From assembly GCA_011523795.1 (NCBI GenBank), contig WTFY01000002.1:62001-126000 (forward strand): DNA of 64,000 nucleotides, given 5' to 3'. Below are positions 46,530 to 55,543 of the stretch, one piece after another. A program made the position numbers and the translations under genes. The notes under the pieces were generated by a model. The model saw nothing but the letters and a program-made list of their open reading frames with translations, ran no database searches and had not been told where the DNA came from. The DNA comes from Gammaproteobacteria bacterium. GTDB lineage: Bacteria > Pseudomonadota > Gammaproteobacteria > UBA4575. Every line of letters begins with the position of its first letter. Position 1 is the first letter of the stretch.

Positions 46530-46871
46530 CTTAAGGTTCCCTGTTGGTTGAAAGAAACATCTTGCAGCTGGACTGGAACTTGATTTCGTGGCCAAGCCCG
46601 ACTGCGAGAACCCCCGATTATACATAGTGAAAGTTATCATATAAGCCCGAAAACAAAATTTCTGGGACGCTAGTTCCGGTTTCTATCTCTAAAGAGACAT
46701 AAATTCGCCGTAAACAATACTTCAATGGTCCTATATTTTTTTTCGGGATTCGTACATGATGATTCCTGCACAATTTCTGACCGGCTCGGCTTTCAATATC
46801 CTGTTTTCATCCAATACCAGGGTAGTGGTATAACGACACCTGCATGGGATGTGCAAGCCTGTAGAGTAATT
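46530..46871. other. 342-base divergent region between pckG and mazG
   Basis: No gene is supported. A minus-strand TATAAT lies at 46617-46622, 88 bases before the pckG ATG, without a good -35. AT-rich sequence with an eight-base run of T lies near 46736. The plus strand is open from 46725 into mazG, but the upstream part shows no family similarity. Confidence 0.4.
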
Positions 46872-47657
46872 ATGGAAAACCTGTATCGACTGATCAGCAT
46901 CATGCAGATACTGCGTGACCCGGAACGTGGTTGTCCCTGGGACCTGCGTCAGACATTTGCTTCAATCGTACCTTGTACAATCGAAGAGGTTTATGAGGTA
47001 GCAGCTTCCATAGACAGGCAGGATTTTGCACAGCTCAGGGATGAACTGGGTGATTTGTTGTTACAGATCATTTATTACACGCAAATGGCCAGAGAGAAGG
47101 ATCTGTTCGATCTTGACGATGTGGCAAAAAGCATCAGTGACAAGCTGGTTCGGCGCCACCCCCTGATTTTCAACCAGGATGATGAGAATGCCGCGGCAAC
47201 ATGGGATGACATAAAGGATGCCGAGCGCGAACGGAAAAATGAACGTCACCGGGAAGGTGGTCTGTTGGACGATGTGCCGGATGCACTCCCACAGCTCTTG
47301 CGCGCAGAAAAGATTCAAAGGCGAGCAGCCAGGGTGGGCTTTGACTGGCAGGATGCAGGTCAGGTGTACCAGAAGATTGAAGAGGAACTCGTTGAACTGC
47401 AAGAAGTGTTTGTCAACGACGAGCAGCAGGTCAAGCAGGAGGAAGAACTGGGTGATCTACTCTTTACGGTGGTCAATCTGGCCCGGCACCTGAACGTCAA
47501 TGCAGAAGAGGCCCTGCGGAAAAGTTCCGGCAAATTTGTTCGCCGTTTCAGGCATGTTGAAAAAATGCTGTTTCGAAAGGGGATGAAGCCTGGGGATTAC
47601 ACGATGGAAGAGATGCAGCAGGCTTGGGAAGAGGCCAAGGACTGCTCGGACAGGTGA
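46872..47657 (+). CDS. mazG: Nucleoside triphosphate pyrophosphohydrolase MazG
   Basis: A 261-residue protein that hydrolyses NTPs and dNTPs to monophosphates. It contains two MazG domains: the first with CPWDLRQTFASIVPCTIEEVYEV and DELGDLLLQIIYY, the second with EEELVELQEV and EELGDLLFTVVNLARHL. EExxE and ExxD metal ligands are kept in both. Length equals that of E. coli MazG. The ATG at 46872 aligns with the family start. In E. coli mazG follows relA; here neither relA nor mazEF is adjacent. Confidence 0.96.
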   Translation: MENLYRLISIMQILRDPERGCPWDLRQTFASIVPCTIEEVYEVAASIDRQDFAQLRDELGDLLLQIIYYTQMAREKDLFDLDDVAKSISDKLVRRHPLIFNQDDENAAATWDDIKDAERERKNERHREGGLLDDVPDALPQLLRAEKIQRRAARVGFDWQDAGQVYQKIEEELVELQEVFVNDEQQVKQEEELGDLLFTVVNLARHLNVNAEEALRKSSGKFVRRFRHVEKMLFRKGMKPGDYTMEEMQQAWEEAKDCSDR

Positions 47658-47675
47658 GCGTACGTTACAGCAGTT

Positions 47676-48521
47676 TCAAATGCGTACGGAAAAGTCCACT
47701 GCCTGAATGTTTTTTGTGATCGCGCCAATCGAAATGTAATGCACACCGGTTTTGGCCGTTTCACGAATGTTGTTCAGGTCGATGTTGCCTGAGGCTTCAA
47801 GTTTTTTCCTGTCCCGGTTGAGCCGGACAGCCTGTCGCAATTCGGGCAGGGAGAAGTTGTCCAGCAATACCGCATCGGCTTGTGTTTGCAGGGCCTGCTT
47901 GAACTCTTCAAGATCTTCCACTTCGACCTCAAGCTTGAGTCCAGGGAATTTTTGTTTGGCCGTGGTGACTGCCTTGTGAATCGAGCCGGCCATGGCAATG
48001 TGGTTTTCCTTGATCAGGATGGCGTCGTACAGGCCCATTCTGTGGTTAATTCCACCACCACATTTCACGGCATATTTCTGCGCGTAACGCATGCCCGGTA
48101 GAGTTTTACGCGTATCAAGGATCTGTGCAGACGTACCGGATATTCGCTCCACGTATTGCCGTGTACAGGTTGCCGTGGCAGACAGAGTCTGCAGGAAATT
48201 GAGCGCGGTACGTTCGGCGCTGAGGATGGCCTTTGCCTTGCCTTGTACCGTACAGACGGTGGTGTCGGCCTGCATGCTGCAACCGTCTTCTGTCTGCCAG
48301 TCGATTTTGATGTCCGCATCAAGCAGGTGCAGCGCCTGGTTGAACCAGTGCTGACCGCACAGGATGGCCTCGTCGCGGCAGATGACAGTTGCTTCGGTCA
48401 GCTTGTCGCAACTGGACAGCGAAGCCGTCACATCACCCGGTCCGATATCCTCTTGCAGGGCAATGCGAACTGCATCGCGTATGGCTTCCAACGCCTCCTG
48501 ACTGTGTACTGGCGTACTCAT
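47676..48521 (-). CDS. nadC: Nicotinate-nucleotide pyrophosphorylase (carboxylating)
   Basis: A 281-residue quinolinate phosphoribosyltransferase of NAD synthesis. EDIGPGDVTASL, DTRKTLPGMRYAQKYAVKCGGGINHRMGLYD (in part) and the LIKENHI segment with quinolinate-binding Arg, Lys and His are intact. The start ATG overlaps the stop of the symporter gene as ATGA, so the two are coupled. It converges with mazG. Confidence 0.97.
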   Translation of the reverse strand: MSTPVHSQEALEAIRDAVRIALQEDIGPGDVTASLSSCDKLTEATVICRDEAILCGQHWFNQALHLLDADIKIDWQTEDGCSMQADTTVCTVQGKAKAILSAERTALNFLQTLSATATCTRQYVERISGTSAQILDTRKTLPGMRYAQKYAVKCGGGINHRMGLYDAILIKENHIAMAGSIHKAVTTAKQKFPGLKLEVEVEDLEEFKQALQTQADAVLLDNFSLPELRQAVRLNRDRKKLEASGNIDLNNIRETAKTGVHYISIGAITKNIQAVDFSVRI

Positions 48522-49888
48522 TTCTCGGGGTCCGTGCCCATTGTGCCCGTACCGTGTTGTTTTTTCAGGTACTTTTGGGTAATTCTGAATATGATCGGAC
48601 TCAGCAGCGCCAGGGCGATCAGATTGGGTACGGCCATGAATCCGTTCATGACGTCGGCAAGCAGCCAGACCAGTTCAAGCTTGATCAAGGCCCCAGTAAG
48701 GATGGCAATGACCCACAGAATCCTGTAAGGGATAATGACCCGTACACCAAAAATGAACTCGGCGCAGCGTTCGCCGTAATAACTCCAGCCCAGCAAGGTG
48801 GTGAAAGCGAATACGACCAGACCGAACGTGACGATGTAATTTCCACCCGCGATGCCCTGTCCGTAGGCCAGAGTTGACAGGGATGCACCTGTCTCGCCGC
48901 TGGTCCATGCACCGGTCAGCAGAATCACCAGTGCTGTCATGGTGCACACGATAAGCGTGTCGATGAAGGTGCCGAGCATGCCGATCATGCCCTGACGCAC
49001 AGGATCGTTTGTTTGGGCTGCCGCATGTGCGATGGGGGCACTGCCGAGCCCCGCCTCATTCGAAAATACACCTCTCGCGACTCCGAAGCGGATCGCTGCC
49101 CAGACAGCCGCACCAGCAAATCCACCCGTGGCAGCCGTGCTGCTGAAAGCGCTGGTAACAATCAGTTTCAGAGCCTCGCCGACATGCATGAAGTTAGCAA
49201 AAATGATGATGAGCGAGCCCAGCACGTAGGCGATAGCCATGATGGGAACGAGTTTTCCTGCGACATCTCCTATGCGCTTGATACCTCCCAGGATCACGAG
49301 GCCGACCAGCAAGGCCAGAACGATGCCCGTTATGGTGGGGCTGAGGCCAAAGTTGGAGTGTAGGGCGTCGGATACCGAATTGGACTGAACCATGTTGCCG
49401 ATTCCGAAGGCGGCAACCGTTCCGAACAGTGCGAAGAGAAAGCCCAGCCACTTCCAGTTTTCCCCGAGTCCGTTCTTGATGTAGTACATGGGGCCGCCGA
49501 CCCGTCTGCCTTCTGCATCCACTTCCCGATACTTGACGGCAAGCACGGCCTCGCCGTACTTCGTTGCCATGCCGAACAGCGCGGTAATCCACATCCAGAA
49601 CACAGCACCCGGACCCCCCAGAAAAATGGCTGTTGCCACACCCGCTATGTTTCCCGTTCCTATTGTGGCGGACAGGGCCGTCATCAACGCCTGGAAGGGA
49701 CTGATTTCTCCCTGGTCCTTGTCAGCCTTGCCGGATAAAAGCAGTGAGAATCCGTGTCCGATCTTCAGCCATGGAACCAGCTTCAGTCCAATCGTAAGAT
49801 AAATTCCCACTCCAAGCAGCAAAGCCAGCATGACAGGGCCCCATATGAAGCTGCTTAGCTGGCTCAAGATTGAATGTATAATTTCCAT
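48518..49888 (-). CDS. Sodium:alanine symporter family (AGCS) transporter
   Basis: A 456-residue inner-membrane carrier of the alanine-or-glycine:cation symporter family, with about ten membrane segments. GPVMLALLLGVGIYLTIGL, ATIGTGNIAGVATAIFLGGPGAVFWMW (in part), GGPMYYIKNGL and SNEAGLGSAPIAHA are the family signatures. It should import alanine, glycine or a related amino acid with Na+. An ATG one codon inside a GTG is chosen as the start; a GGGGG-rich Shine-Dalgarno precedes both. It is coupled to nadC by an ATGA overlap, a pairing whose logic is unclear. Confidence 0.93.
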   Translation of the reverse strand: MEIIHSILSQLSSFIWGPVMLALLLGVGIYLTIGLKLVPWLKIGHGFSLLLSGKADKDQGEISPFQALMTALSATIGTGNIAGVATAIFLGGPGAVFWMWITALFGMATKYGEAVLAVKYREVDAEGRRVGGPMYYIKNGLGENWKWLGFLFALFGTVAAFGIGNMVQSNSVSDALHSNFGLSPTITGIVLALLVGLVILGGIKRIGDVAGKLVPIMAIAYVLGSLIIIFANFMHVGEALKLIVTSAFSSTAATGGFAGAAVWAAIRFGVARGVFSNEAGLGSAPIAHAAAQTNDPVRQGMIGMLGTFIDTLIVCTMTALVILLTGAWTSGETGASLSTLAYGQGIAGGNYIVTFGLVVFAFTTLLGWSYYGERCAEFIFGVRVIIPYRILWVIAILTGALIKLELVWLLADVMNGFMAVPNLIALALLSPIIFRITQKYLKKQHGTGTMGTDPEK

Positions 49889-50062
49889 CACTCCCCCTGT
49901 ACGAACTTGGTGGTTGACTTGCTAGAGTATTGGACCAGATGTATGCCGTGCGTGTGTTTGCGGCCTGGATAGAATTAGTGTTGTACTGCAGTCTTGGTGC
50001 CGCCCGGTTATGCAGGTCGTCCCTGAGCTTGTAATGCTACTCTGAAATCGAGAATATATCTA

Positions 50063-51055
50063 ATGGCCTCAGACTTGCCCAGCGACCGGTTCCGGATCAA
50101 GACGCTGTCCTGTCAGGACATGCTGGAGACCTTGAGACGCGATGCGCGTGAAGGGCTTGTTCAGGCACCTAGAAGCCTGCCGCCCAAGTATTTTTACGAC
50201 GAGACCGGTTCCAGGCTCTTCAACGAAATCTGCAAGACCCGGGACTACTACGTTACTCGCACCGAGCGCGAACTGCTTGAGCAGCACGCCGACGAAATCA
50301 TTGCCATGACCAGGCCAAGGACCTGTGTTGAACTGGGAGCCGGGACATCGGTCAAGACGGAGATCCTGCTTTCCAGGCTGACTGCCCTTCGTGATACGGC
50401 TACGTATGTCACGATCGATGTCTGCGAAGAAGTACTCCTTGAGTCCGCCAGGCGCCTGCTTCGGGATTTTCCCGGGTTGGCGATTGAGTCCCTGGCGGGT
50501 GAATACTTGGCTGGCATCGATGCTCTGCGCGAGCCCGAAAAGCCGGTGTTGTATATTTTCCTGGGCAGTTCACTTGGCAACTTTTCCGAGCCTGACTCCA
50601 TTGAACTGTTAAGCAGGGTAGTGAGGAGGATGGCACCCGGAGACAGCTTCCTGCTGGGCCTTGACCGGGTCAAGGACAAGGATGTGCTGGAGCGGGCCTA
50701 CAATGATGAACAGGGCGTGACCGCGCAGTTCAACCTGAACGTGCTGAACGTGCTGAATGCACAGCTCGGAGCCGATTTCCGGCTCCAGGCGTTTTCACAC
50801 CGTGCCGTATACCGGGAAGCCATGGAACAGATCGAGATGCACCTGGTTGCCAGAATTTCACAGGTGATCGCCTTGCCCGGTATTGACGAGATGATTCGCC
50901 TGCATGCAGGCGAACACATCCTTACCGAGATCAGCCGCAAGTATACCCGATCCTCCATCCAGCGCCTGCTGTCCAGGAGCGGCCTGTGCGAGCAGGCCCA
51001 CTTCGAGCCTGAAAACGGGTATTTCTCACTGGTACTGGCAAAACCTGTACACTGA
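50063..51055 (+). CDS. egtD: L-histidine N-alpha-methyltransferase EgtD-like
   Basis: A 330-residue SAM methyltransferase of the EgtD family (DUF2260), which trimethylates histidine to hercynine in ergothioneine synthesis. PRSLPPKYFYDETGSRLFNEIC and YYVTRTERELL are the diagnostic N-terminus, CVELGAGTSVKTEILL the SAM loop, and FLGSSLGNFSEPDSIELL and LLGLDRVKDKDVLERAYND (in parts) follow. No egtB (sulfoxide synthase) lies beside it in this window, so full ergothioneine synthesis is unproven; hercynine or another product is possible. Confidence 0.9.
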   Translation: MASDLPSDRFRIKTLSCQDMLETLRRDAREGLVQAPRSLPPKYFYDETGSRLFNEICKTRDYYVTRTERELLEQHADEIIAMTRPRTCVELGAGTSVKTEILLSRLTALRDTATYVTIDVCEEVLLESARRLLRDFPGLAIESLAGEYLAGIDALREPEKPVLYIFLGSSLGNFSEPDSIELLSRVVRRMAPGDSFLLGLDRVKDKDVLERAYNDEQGVTAQFNLNVLNVLNAQLGADFRLQAFSHRAVYREAMEQIEMHLVARISQVIALPGIDEMIRLHAGEHILTEISRKYTRSSIQRLLSRSGLCEQAHFEPENGYFSLVLAKPVH

Positions 51056-51082
51056 GTGCCCGGTCCAATACGGGTGCCGGGA

Positions 51083-51985
51083 TCAGACGATCAAGAATTC
51101 CAGCAGGGCTTTCTGTGCGTGCAGCCTGTTCTCGGCTTCATCCCAGACTACGCTTTGAGGGCCGTCGAGGACACCTTCCGTGACTTCCTCGTTCCGGTGC
51201 GCAGGAAGGCAGTGCATGAACAATGCATCCCTGCTGGCCATTGCAAGCAGGGCTTCATTGACCTGAAAGGCCCTGAAAACATCCTGCCTTGCACCGTGTT
51301 CCTTCTCCTGTCCCATGCTTGCCCATACATCCGTGACAACCAGGTCAGCATGTTCGACGGCCGCCGCAGCCTCTGTCATCAACTGTACCCGGTCGCCTGC
51401 CGGTTTGACTACCGAAGACTTGGGGAAATAGTTTTCAGGGCAGGCGATGTTCAGCCTGAAGTCAAACTGCCGCGCAGCGTTGATATAGGAATGGCACATG
51501 TTATTGCCATCTCCCACCCAGGCCACCGTGGCTCCCCTGATGTCGCCCCGATGCTCAAGCCAGGTCTGCATGTCGGCCAGTAGCTGGCACGGGTGGTACA
51601 GGTCGGTCAGGCCGTTGATCACGGGTACGGAGGAATGCGCCGCAAACATTTCCACCCTGTCGTGTTCAAAAGTCCGGATCATGACGGCATCCACCATTCT
51701 CGACAATACCCGCGCACTGTCCTCGATGGGTTCGCCCCGGCCGAACTGGGTATCGCGGGGGGAGAGAAACATCGCCTGACCACCCAGCTGGATCATGCCC
51801 GTTTCAAAGGAGACTCGTGTGCGGGTGGATGACTTGTCAAAAATCATGGCCAGGGTCTTGCGGGCCAGCGGCGTGTGAACCTGACCTGCTTTCAGGTGTT
51901 TCTTGAGTTCAATGGCGCGCAGCAGCAATGTCCTGAGCTCGTCAGGCGAGAGGTCCAGAAGGCTGAGGAAATGACGGCTATGCAT
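51083..51985 (-). CDS. argF: Ornithine carbamoyltransferase
   Basis: A 300-residue enzyme making citrulline from ornithine and carbamoyl phosphate. [15 protein letters not shown] is the carbamoyl-phosphate loop, [15 protein letters not shown] the next contact region, and [13 protein letters not shown] holds the ornithine-site Cys. Its length is normal. It overlaps the end of argD by eight bases, so the two are one operon. It converges with egtD. Confidence 0.98.
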   Translation of the reverse strand: MHSRHFLSLLDLSPDELRTLLLRAIELKKHLKAGQVHTPLARKTLAMIFDKSSTRTRVSFETGMIQLGGQAMFLSPRDTQFGRGEPIEDSARVLSRMVDAVMIRTFEHDRVEMFAAHSSVPVINGLTDLYHPCQLLADMQTWLEHRGDIRGATVAWVGDGNNMCHSYINAARQFDFRLNIACPENYFPKSSVVKPAGDRVQLMTEAAAAVEHADLVVTDVWASMGQEKEHGARQDVFRAFQVNEALLAMASRDALFMHCLPAHRNEEVTEGVLDGPQSVVWDEAENRLHAQKALLEFLIV

Positions 51986-53174
51986 GTCGGTCTTCCGGTC
52001 GTTTCACGGGTGAACCCGCAAATTCGAGAATGCAGCGGACCAGGATGTCCACAATCTGGTCTGCATGCATTTTCTCCAGGATCAGTGGAGGCAACAGACG
52101 GATGACGCGTTCTGCAGTGACATTGACCAGCAGCTTGTTCTCGAGGCAAAGGTCTGCGACCTGGCCGCAGGGCTGCGCCAGCTCGACGCCGATGATCAGC
52201 CCCATGCCACGAATCTCCTGCACACAGCCCACATCGGAAAGCCTTTCCTGGAGGCTGTCCAGCATGTATTCACCGAGTCGCTTGGCATGAGCCCTCAGGT
52301 CATTTGCCTCGATCGTATCCAGTGTGGCAAGCGCCGCACGGCATGCCAGGGGATTGCCGCCAAAGGTCGAACCGTGCGAACCGGGCGTGAACAGGCTGGC
52401 CACGGATTCTCTTGCCAGGCATGCGCCGATCGGCACGCCGTTTGCCAGGCCCTTTGCAGTGACCAGGACGTCTGGCAGGATCCCTTCATGCTGGAAGCAA
52501 AACCATTTGCCCGTTCTTCCGGTTCCTGTCTGCACCTCGTCGAGCATGAGCAGCGCTGCATGGCGGTCACACAGCCTGCGCAGTTCAGCCAGAAATCCGG
52601 GAGTCGGGATGCAGATTCCACCCTCGCATTGAATCGGCTCGATCAGGACCGCTACCGCTTCCGGGTTGTCGCTCAGCGCAGTCTGCATTGCATCCGCATC
52701 ATCGTAGGGTACGCGTATAAAGCCAGGTACCAGTGGCTCGTACCCGGTATGTACCGCGGGATTCCCCGTGGCGGTAAGTGTTGCCATGGTGCGGCCGTGG
52801 AAACTGTTCTCGGTGACCAGGATGACAGGATGCTGAACTTGCCTGCTGTGCGCATACAGCCTGGCTAGCTTTATGGCTGCCTCATTCGCTTCCGCGCCGG
52901 AGTTGCAGAAGAATGCGGCATCCATTCCCGACAGGTCGCAAAGCCTTGCCGCGAGCTCTTCCTGGAGCGTGATTCCGTACAGGTTGGAGGTGTGCAGGAG
53001 ACGGGTGCACTGATCGGATACCGCGGCCGAGACCGCAGGGTGGGCGTGACCGAGACCGCACACCGCAAGTCCTGACAAAGCGTCAAGATACCGGTCTTCC
53101 CTGCTCTTTCCGGGATAGAGCCACACGCCTTCGCCCCGCTCAAATGAGACGGGTTTGCGAGCGTAAGTGGCCAT
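51978..53174 (-). CDS. argD: Acetylornithine aminotransferase
   Basis: A 398-residue class III PLP aminotransferase of arginine synthesis. [46 protein letters not shown] and [23 protein letters not shown] (in part) are typical, with the PLP Lys in [12 protein letters not shown]. The ATG at 53174 has ACAGG six bases upstream and gives normal length; an ATG 18 bases earlier has no ribosome site. A strong terminator for puuD ends only about 36 bases before this start, leaving little room for an own promoter. argF is coupled downstream. Confidence 0.96.
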   Translation of the reverse strand: MATYARKPVSFERGEGVWLYPGKSREDRYLDALSGLAVCGLGHAHPAVSAAVSDQCTRLLHTSNLYGITLQEELAARLCDLSGMDAAFFCNSGAEANEAAIKLARLYAHSRQVQHPVILVTENSFHGRTMATLTATGNPAVHTGYEPLVPGFIRVPYDDADAMQTALSDNPEAVAVLIEPIQCEGGICIPTPGFLAELRRLCDRHAALLMLDEVQTGTGRTGKWFCFQHEGILPDVLVTAKGLANGVPIGACLARESVASLFTPGSHGSTFGGNPLACRAALATLDTIEANDLRAHAKRLGEYMLDSLQERLSDVGCVQEIRGMGLIIGVELAQPCGQVADLCLENKLLVNVTAERVIRLLPPLILEKMHADQIVDILVRCILEFAGSPVKRPEDRHA

Positions 53175-53210
53175 TATGTGCCTGTTGTTCATCGATTTGT
53201 CACATTCAAC

Positions 53211-53240
53211 AAATAAAAACGGCAGCCACGTGGGCCGCCG
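53211..53240 (-). terminator. Intrinsic terminator after puuD
   Basis: On the minus strand, CGGCGGCC pairs with GGCTGCCG (one G-U pair) around a five-base loop and is followed by TTTTTATTTG. A second perfect GC-rich hairpin (GGGCAGGGC and GCCCTGCCC around GGA) lies between it and the puuD stop at 53265-53285, without a T-run. Together they should stop puuD transcription before argD. Confidence 0.75.
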
Positions 53241-53300
53241 GTGATTCAGCCTTATCGCGAATGAGGGCAGGGCGGAGCCCTGCCCGCTGTACATTGTTAC

Positions 53301-53885
53301 CTATATAAAGAAACCGTGTCCTGCCGCCACCATGCATGCCAGCATGGGGATGGAAAGAAGCGTATTGGTGCGCGAGGCCATGAAGGCGATTTTTTTGGAC
53401 CTCGCCTTTTCATCGTCGCTCGCCTGGACCATGCCGAGCACTTTTTTCTGGTTGGGCCAGATCAGTACCCATACGTTGAACAGCATGATGGTGCCAAGCC
53501 ATGCACCGACACCGATTGTGGTAACCCCGTTCAGTGCAAAGAAATTGTTGACAAACCCCCCGACGTACTCGAGTGCCCAGGCTCCAGTCAGCCACGTGAC
53601 CACCGCGCCCCAGCGAAACCAGACCAGTGCCCGCGGGGCCACGTACTTGCCGATCGCTGCCGGTCCCGGGCCACTTGCGTCGGCCGTTGCATCAGCCATG
53701 GCGGGAACCTGCACGAAATTGAAGTAGTACAACAGGCCGATCCAGACGATGCCAGCCAGGACATGTAGCCAGACTGCAAGCGACCACCCGACCAAGCTAA
53801 ACGTAGGCGTGAAGCCAAGACCAAGCAAAATGGCAACGATTGTACCTGCAATGATAGTACCGAGAATTGAGTTCAATGGATTCAT
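53301..53885 (-). CDS. Urate oxidase N-terminal (PuuD-type) membrane protein
   Basis: A 194-residue membrane protein with about four or five helices (NSILGTIIAGTIVAILLGLG, WLHVLAGIVWIGLLYYFNFV, and later helices). HVLAGIVWIGLLYYFNFVQVP with its conserved His and the RWGAVVTWLTGAW segment match the membrane domain of PuuD urate oxidase. The usual C-terminal cytochrome c domain is absent, so an electron acceptor would have to be another protein, and urate as substrate is not certain. A good AGGAG precedes the ATG. It diverges from hyuB. Confidence 0.83.
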   Translation of the reverse strand: MNPLNSILGTIIAGTIVAILLGLGFTPTFSLVGWSLAVWLHVLAGIVWIGLLYYFNFVQVPAMADATADASGPGPAAIGKYVAPRALVWFRWGAVVTWLTGAWALEYVGGFVNNFFALNGVTTIGVGAWLGTIMLFNVWVLIWPNQKKVLGMVQASDDEKARSKKIAFMASRTNTLLSIPMLACMVAAGHGFFI

Positions 53886-54001
53886 GAAGTACTCCTGTTT
53901 TGCTTACAAGTGGTTGTTTGAATCTGCCTTTTTGGCGTATTGTCTGCGGCAGATTATAACGAATCTACCCGGTAAACTTAATATTTTGTTGTACGCCACC
54001 C

Positions 54002-55537
54002 GTGAACCCCATCGAGCTTAGCATCTTTGCTCGCAGGATCGACGCCGTCTGTGATGAGATGGGTGCGCAACTCCGGTTTGCTGCATTTTCGCCCAACATC
54101 AGGGACCGGCTGGATTTCTCCTGTGCGGTGTTCGACCCGCAGGGCGGACTGTGCGCGCAGGCCGCGCACATCCCGGTGCACCTGGGGAGCATGGCCTTTG
54201 CCATGCAGCAGATCGTGGCCGCGAGGAACTGGCGCCCGGGTGATTTTATTACCTTGAACGATCCCTATCTCGGAGGTACCCATCTGCCAGATGTGACCGT
54301 GGTGAGCGCCGTGTTTGTACAGGGTCAGCTTATGGGTTTTGTGGCGAATCGGGCACACCATGCAGATATCGGTGCCGAGACACCGGGTTCCATGCCGGTA
54401 TCCACGAGTCTGTATCAGGAAGGTGTGGTCATCCCCCCAACCTGCATCGGCCGTGACGGTGAAATTGACCAGCAGGTCATCGCAGAACTGTTCAGGGATG
54501 CCAGGAATCCGCGCGATACCCTGGGTGATATTGCGGCCCAGTGCAGCGCAAACCTGCTCGGAATCCGGCGCCTGAAGGAGTTAGTGGAAAATTTTGGCCG
54601 AAGCCGGTATCTGGACCTGCTGGGTGAACTGAATGATTACGGCAGGCAGATCGCGCAATCCACCGTGGCAAGGATTCCGGAAGGCACCTACGCCTTCACG
54701 GATTACATGGAGGATGACGGACAGGGCAGTACCGACCTGGCTGTTTCGGTTGCTCTGCAGGTGGGTGACGGGCAAGTGGAACTGGACTTTGCCGGCACTG
54801 CTTCACAGGTGACGGGCAATATCAATTGCCCCCTGTCGGTGACTGCTGCCGCGGTATTCTACGTGTTCAGGTGTTTGATGCCAAAAGAGACGCCCGCCTG
54901 CGCGGGCAGTTTCTCCCCTTTCCGGCTCAGGGTGCCAGAGGGGTCCCTGCTGAACGCAAACCGCCCGGCGGCGGTGGCTGCCGGGAATGTCGAGACCAGT
55001 TCGAGGATCGTGGATGCGGTACTGGGCGCACTGAGCGAGGCGCTTCCCGGTGAAGTGCCTGCCTGCAGCCAGGGGACCATGAACAACCTCGCACTGGGTA
55101 ATTCGACCGGACGGGCATGGGGATATTACGAAACCGTCGCGGGAGGCATGGGTGGCTCGAGGCATGTGCCAGGGCTGTCAGCGGTGCAGACCCACATGAC
55201 CAATACGCAAAACACCCCGGTCGAGGTGCTGGAAATCAGTTACCCGCTGCGTGTAAGGCGTTATGCGATACGCGAGGGTTCAGGGGGCTTCGGCTTGCAC
55301 AGTGGAGGGGACGGCCTGATCCGGGAGCTCGAGTTTCTTGACTCGGCAACGTTCACCATACTGTCTGAACGGCGCATTCGCCCTCCCTGGGGGCTGAACG
55401 GTGGTCAGGCGGGCAAGGCGGGGGCCAATTTCCTGAACGGTGAAAGGCTGCCTGGCAAGGTACGGCGAGATGTGCGGGCGGGTGAATGTCTTCGCATCGA
55501 GTCGCCTGGCGGTGGAGGTTGGGGTCAGGTGACATAG
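54002..55537 (+). CDS. hyuB: Hydantoinase B / 5-oxoprolinase beta-type subunit
   Basis: A 511-residue HyuB-family protein. [23 protein letters not shown] opens the family; [38 protein letters not shown] and the late [12 protein letters not shown] are typical. HyuA and HyuB normally form one enzyme that opens 5-oxoproline or hydantoin rings using ATP; no hyuA lies beside this gene, so it works with a distant partner or alone. The start is a GTG. The next gene, an NAGGN-type amidotransferase, starts six bases after its stop, so co-transcription is likely. Confidence 0.88.
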   Translation: MNPIELSIFARRIDAVCDEMGAQLRFAAFSPNIRDRLDFSCAVFDPQGGLCAQAAHIPVHLGSMAFAMQQIVAARNWRPGDFITLNDPYLGGTHLPDVTVVSAVFVQGQLMGFVANRAHHADIGAETPGSMPVSTSLYQEGVVIPPTCIGRDGEIDQQVIAELFRDARNPRDTLGDIAAQCSANLLGIRRLKELVENFGRSRYLDLLGELNDYGRQIAQSTVARIPEGTYAFTDYMEDDGQGSTDLAVSVALQVGDGQVELDFAGTASQVTGNINCPLSVTAAAVFYVFRCLMPKETPACAGSFSPFRLRVPEGSLLNANRPAAVAAGNVETSSRIVDAVLGALSEALPGEVPACSQGTMNNLALGNSTGRAWGYYETVAGGMGGSRHVPGLSAVQTHMTNTQNTPVEVLEISYPLRVRRYAIREGSGGFGLHSGGDGLIRELEFLDSATFTILSERRIRPPWGLNGGQAGKAGANFLNGERLPGKVRRDVRAGECLRIESPGGGGWGQVT

Positions 55538-55543
55538 CTTCTC

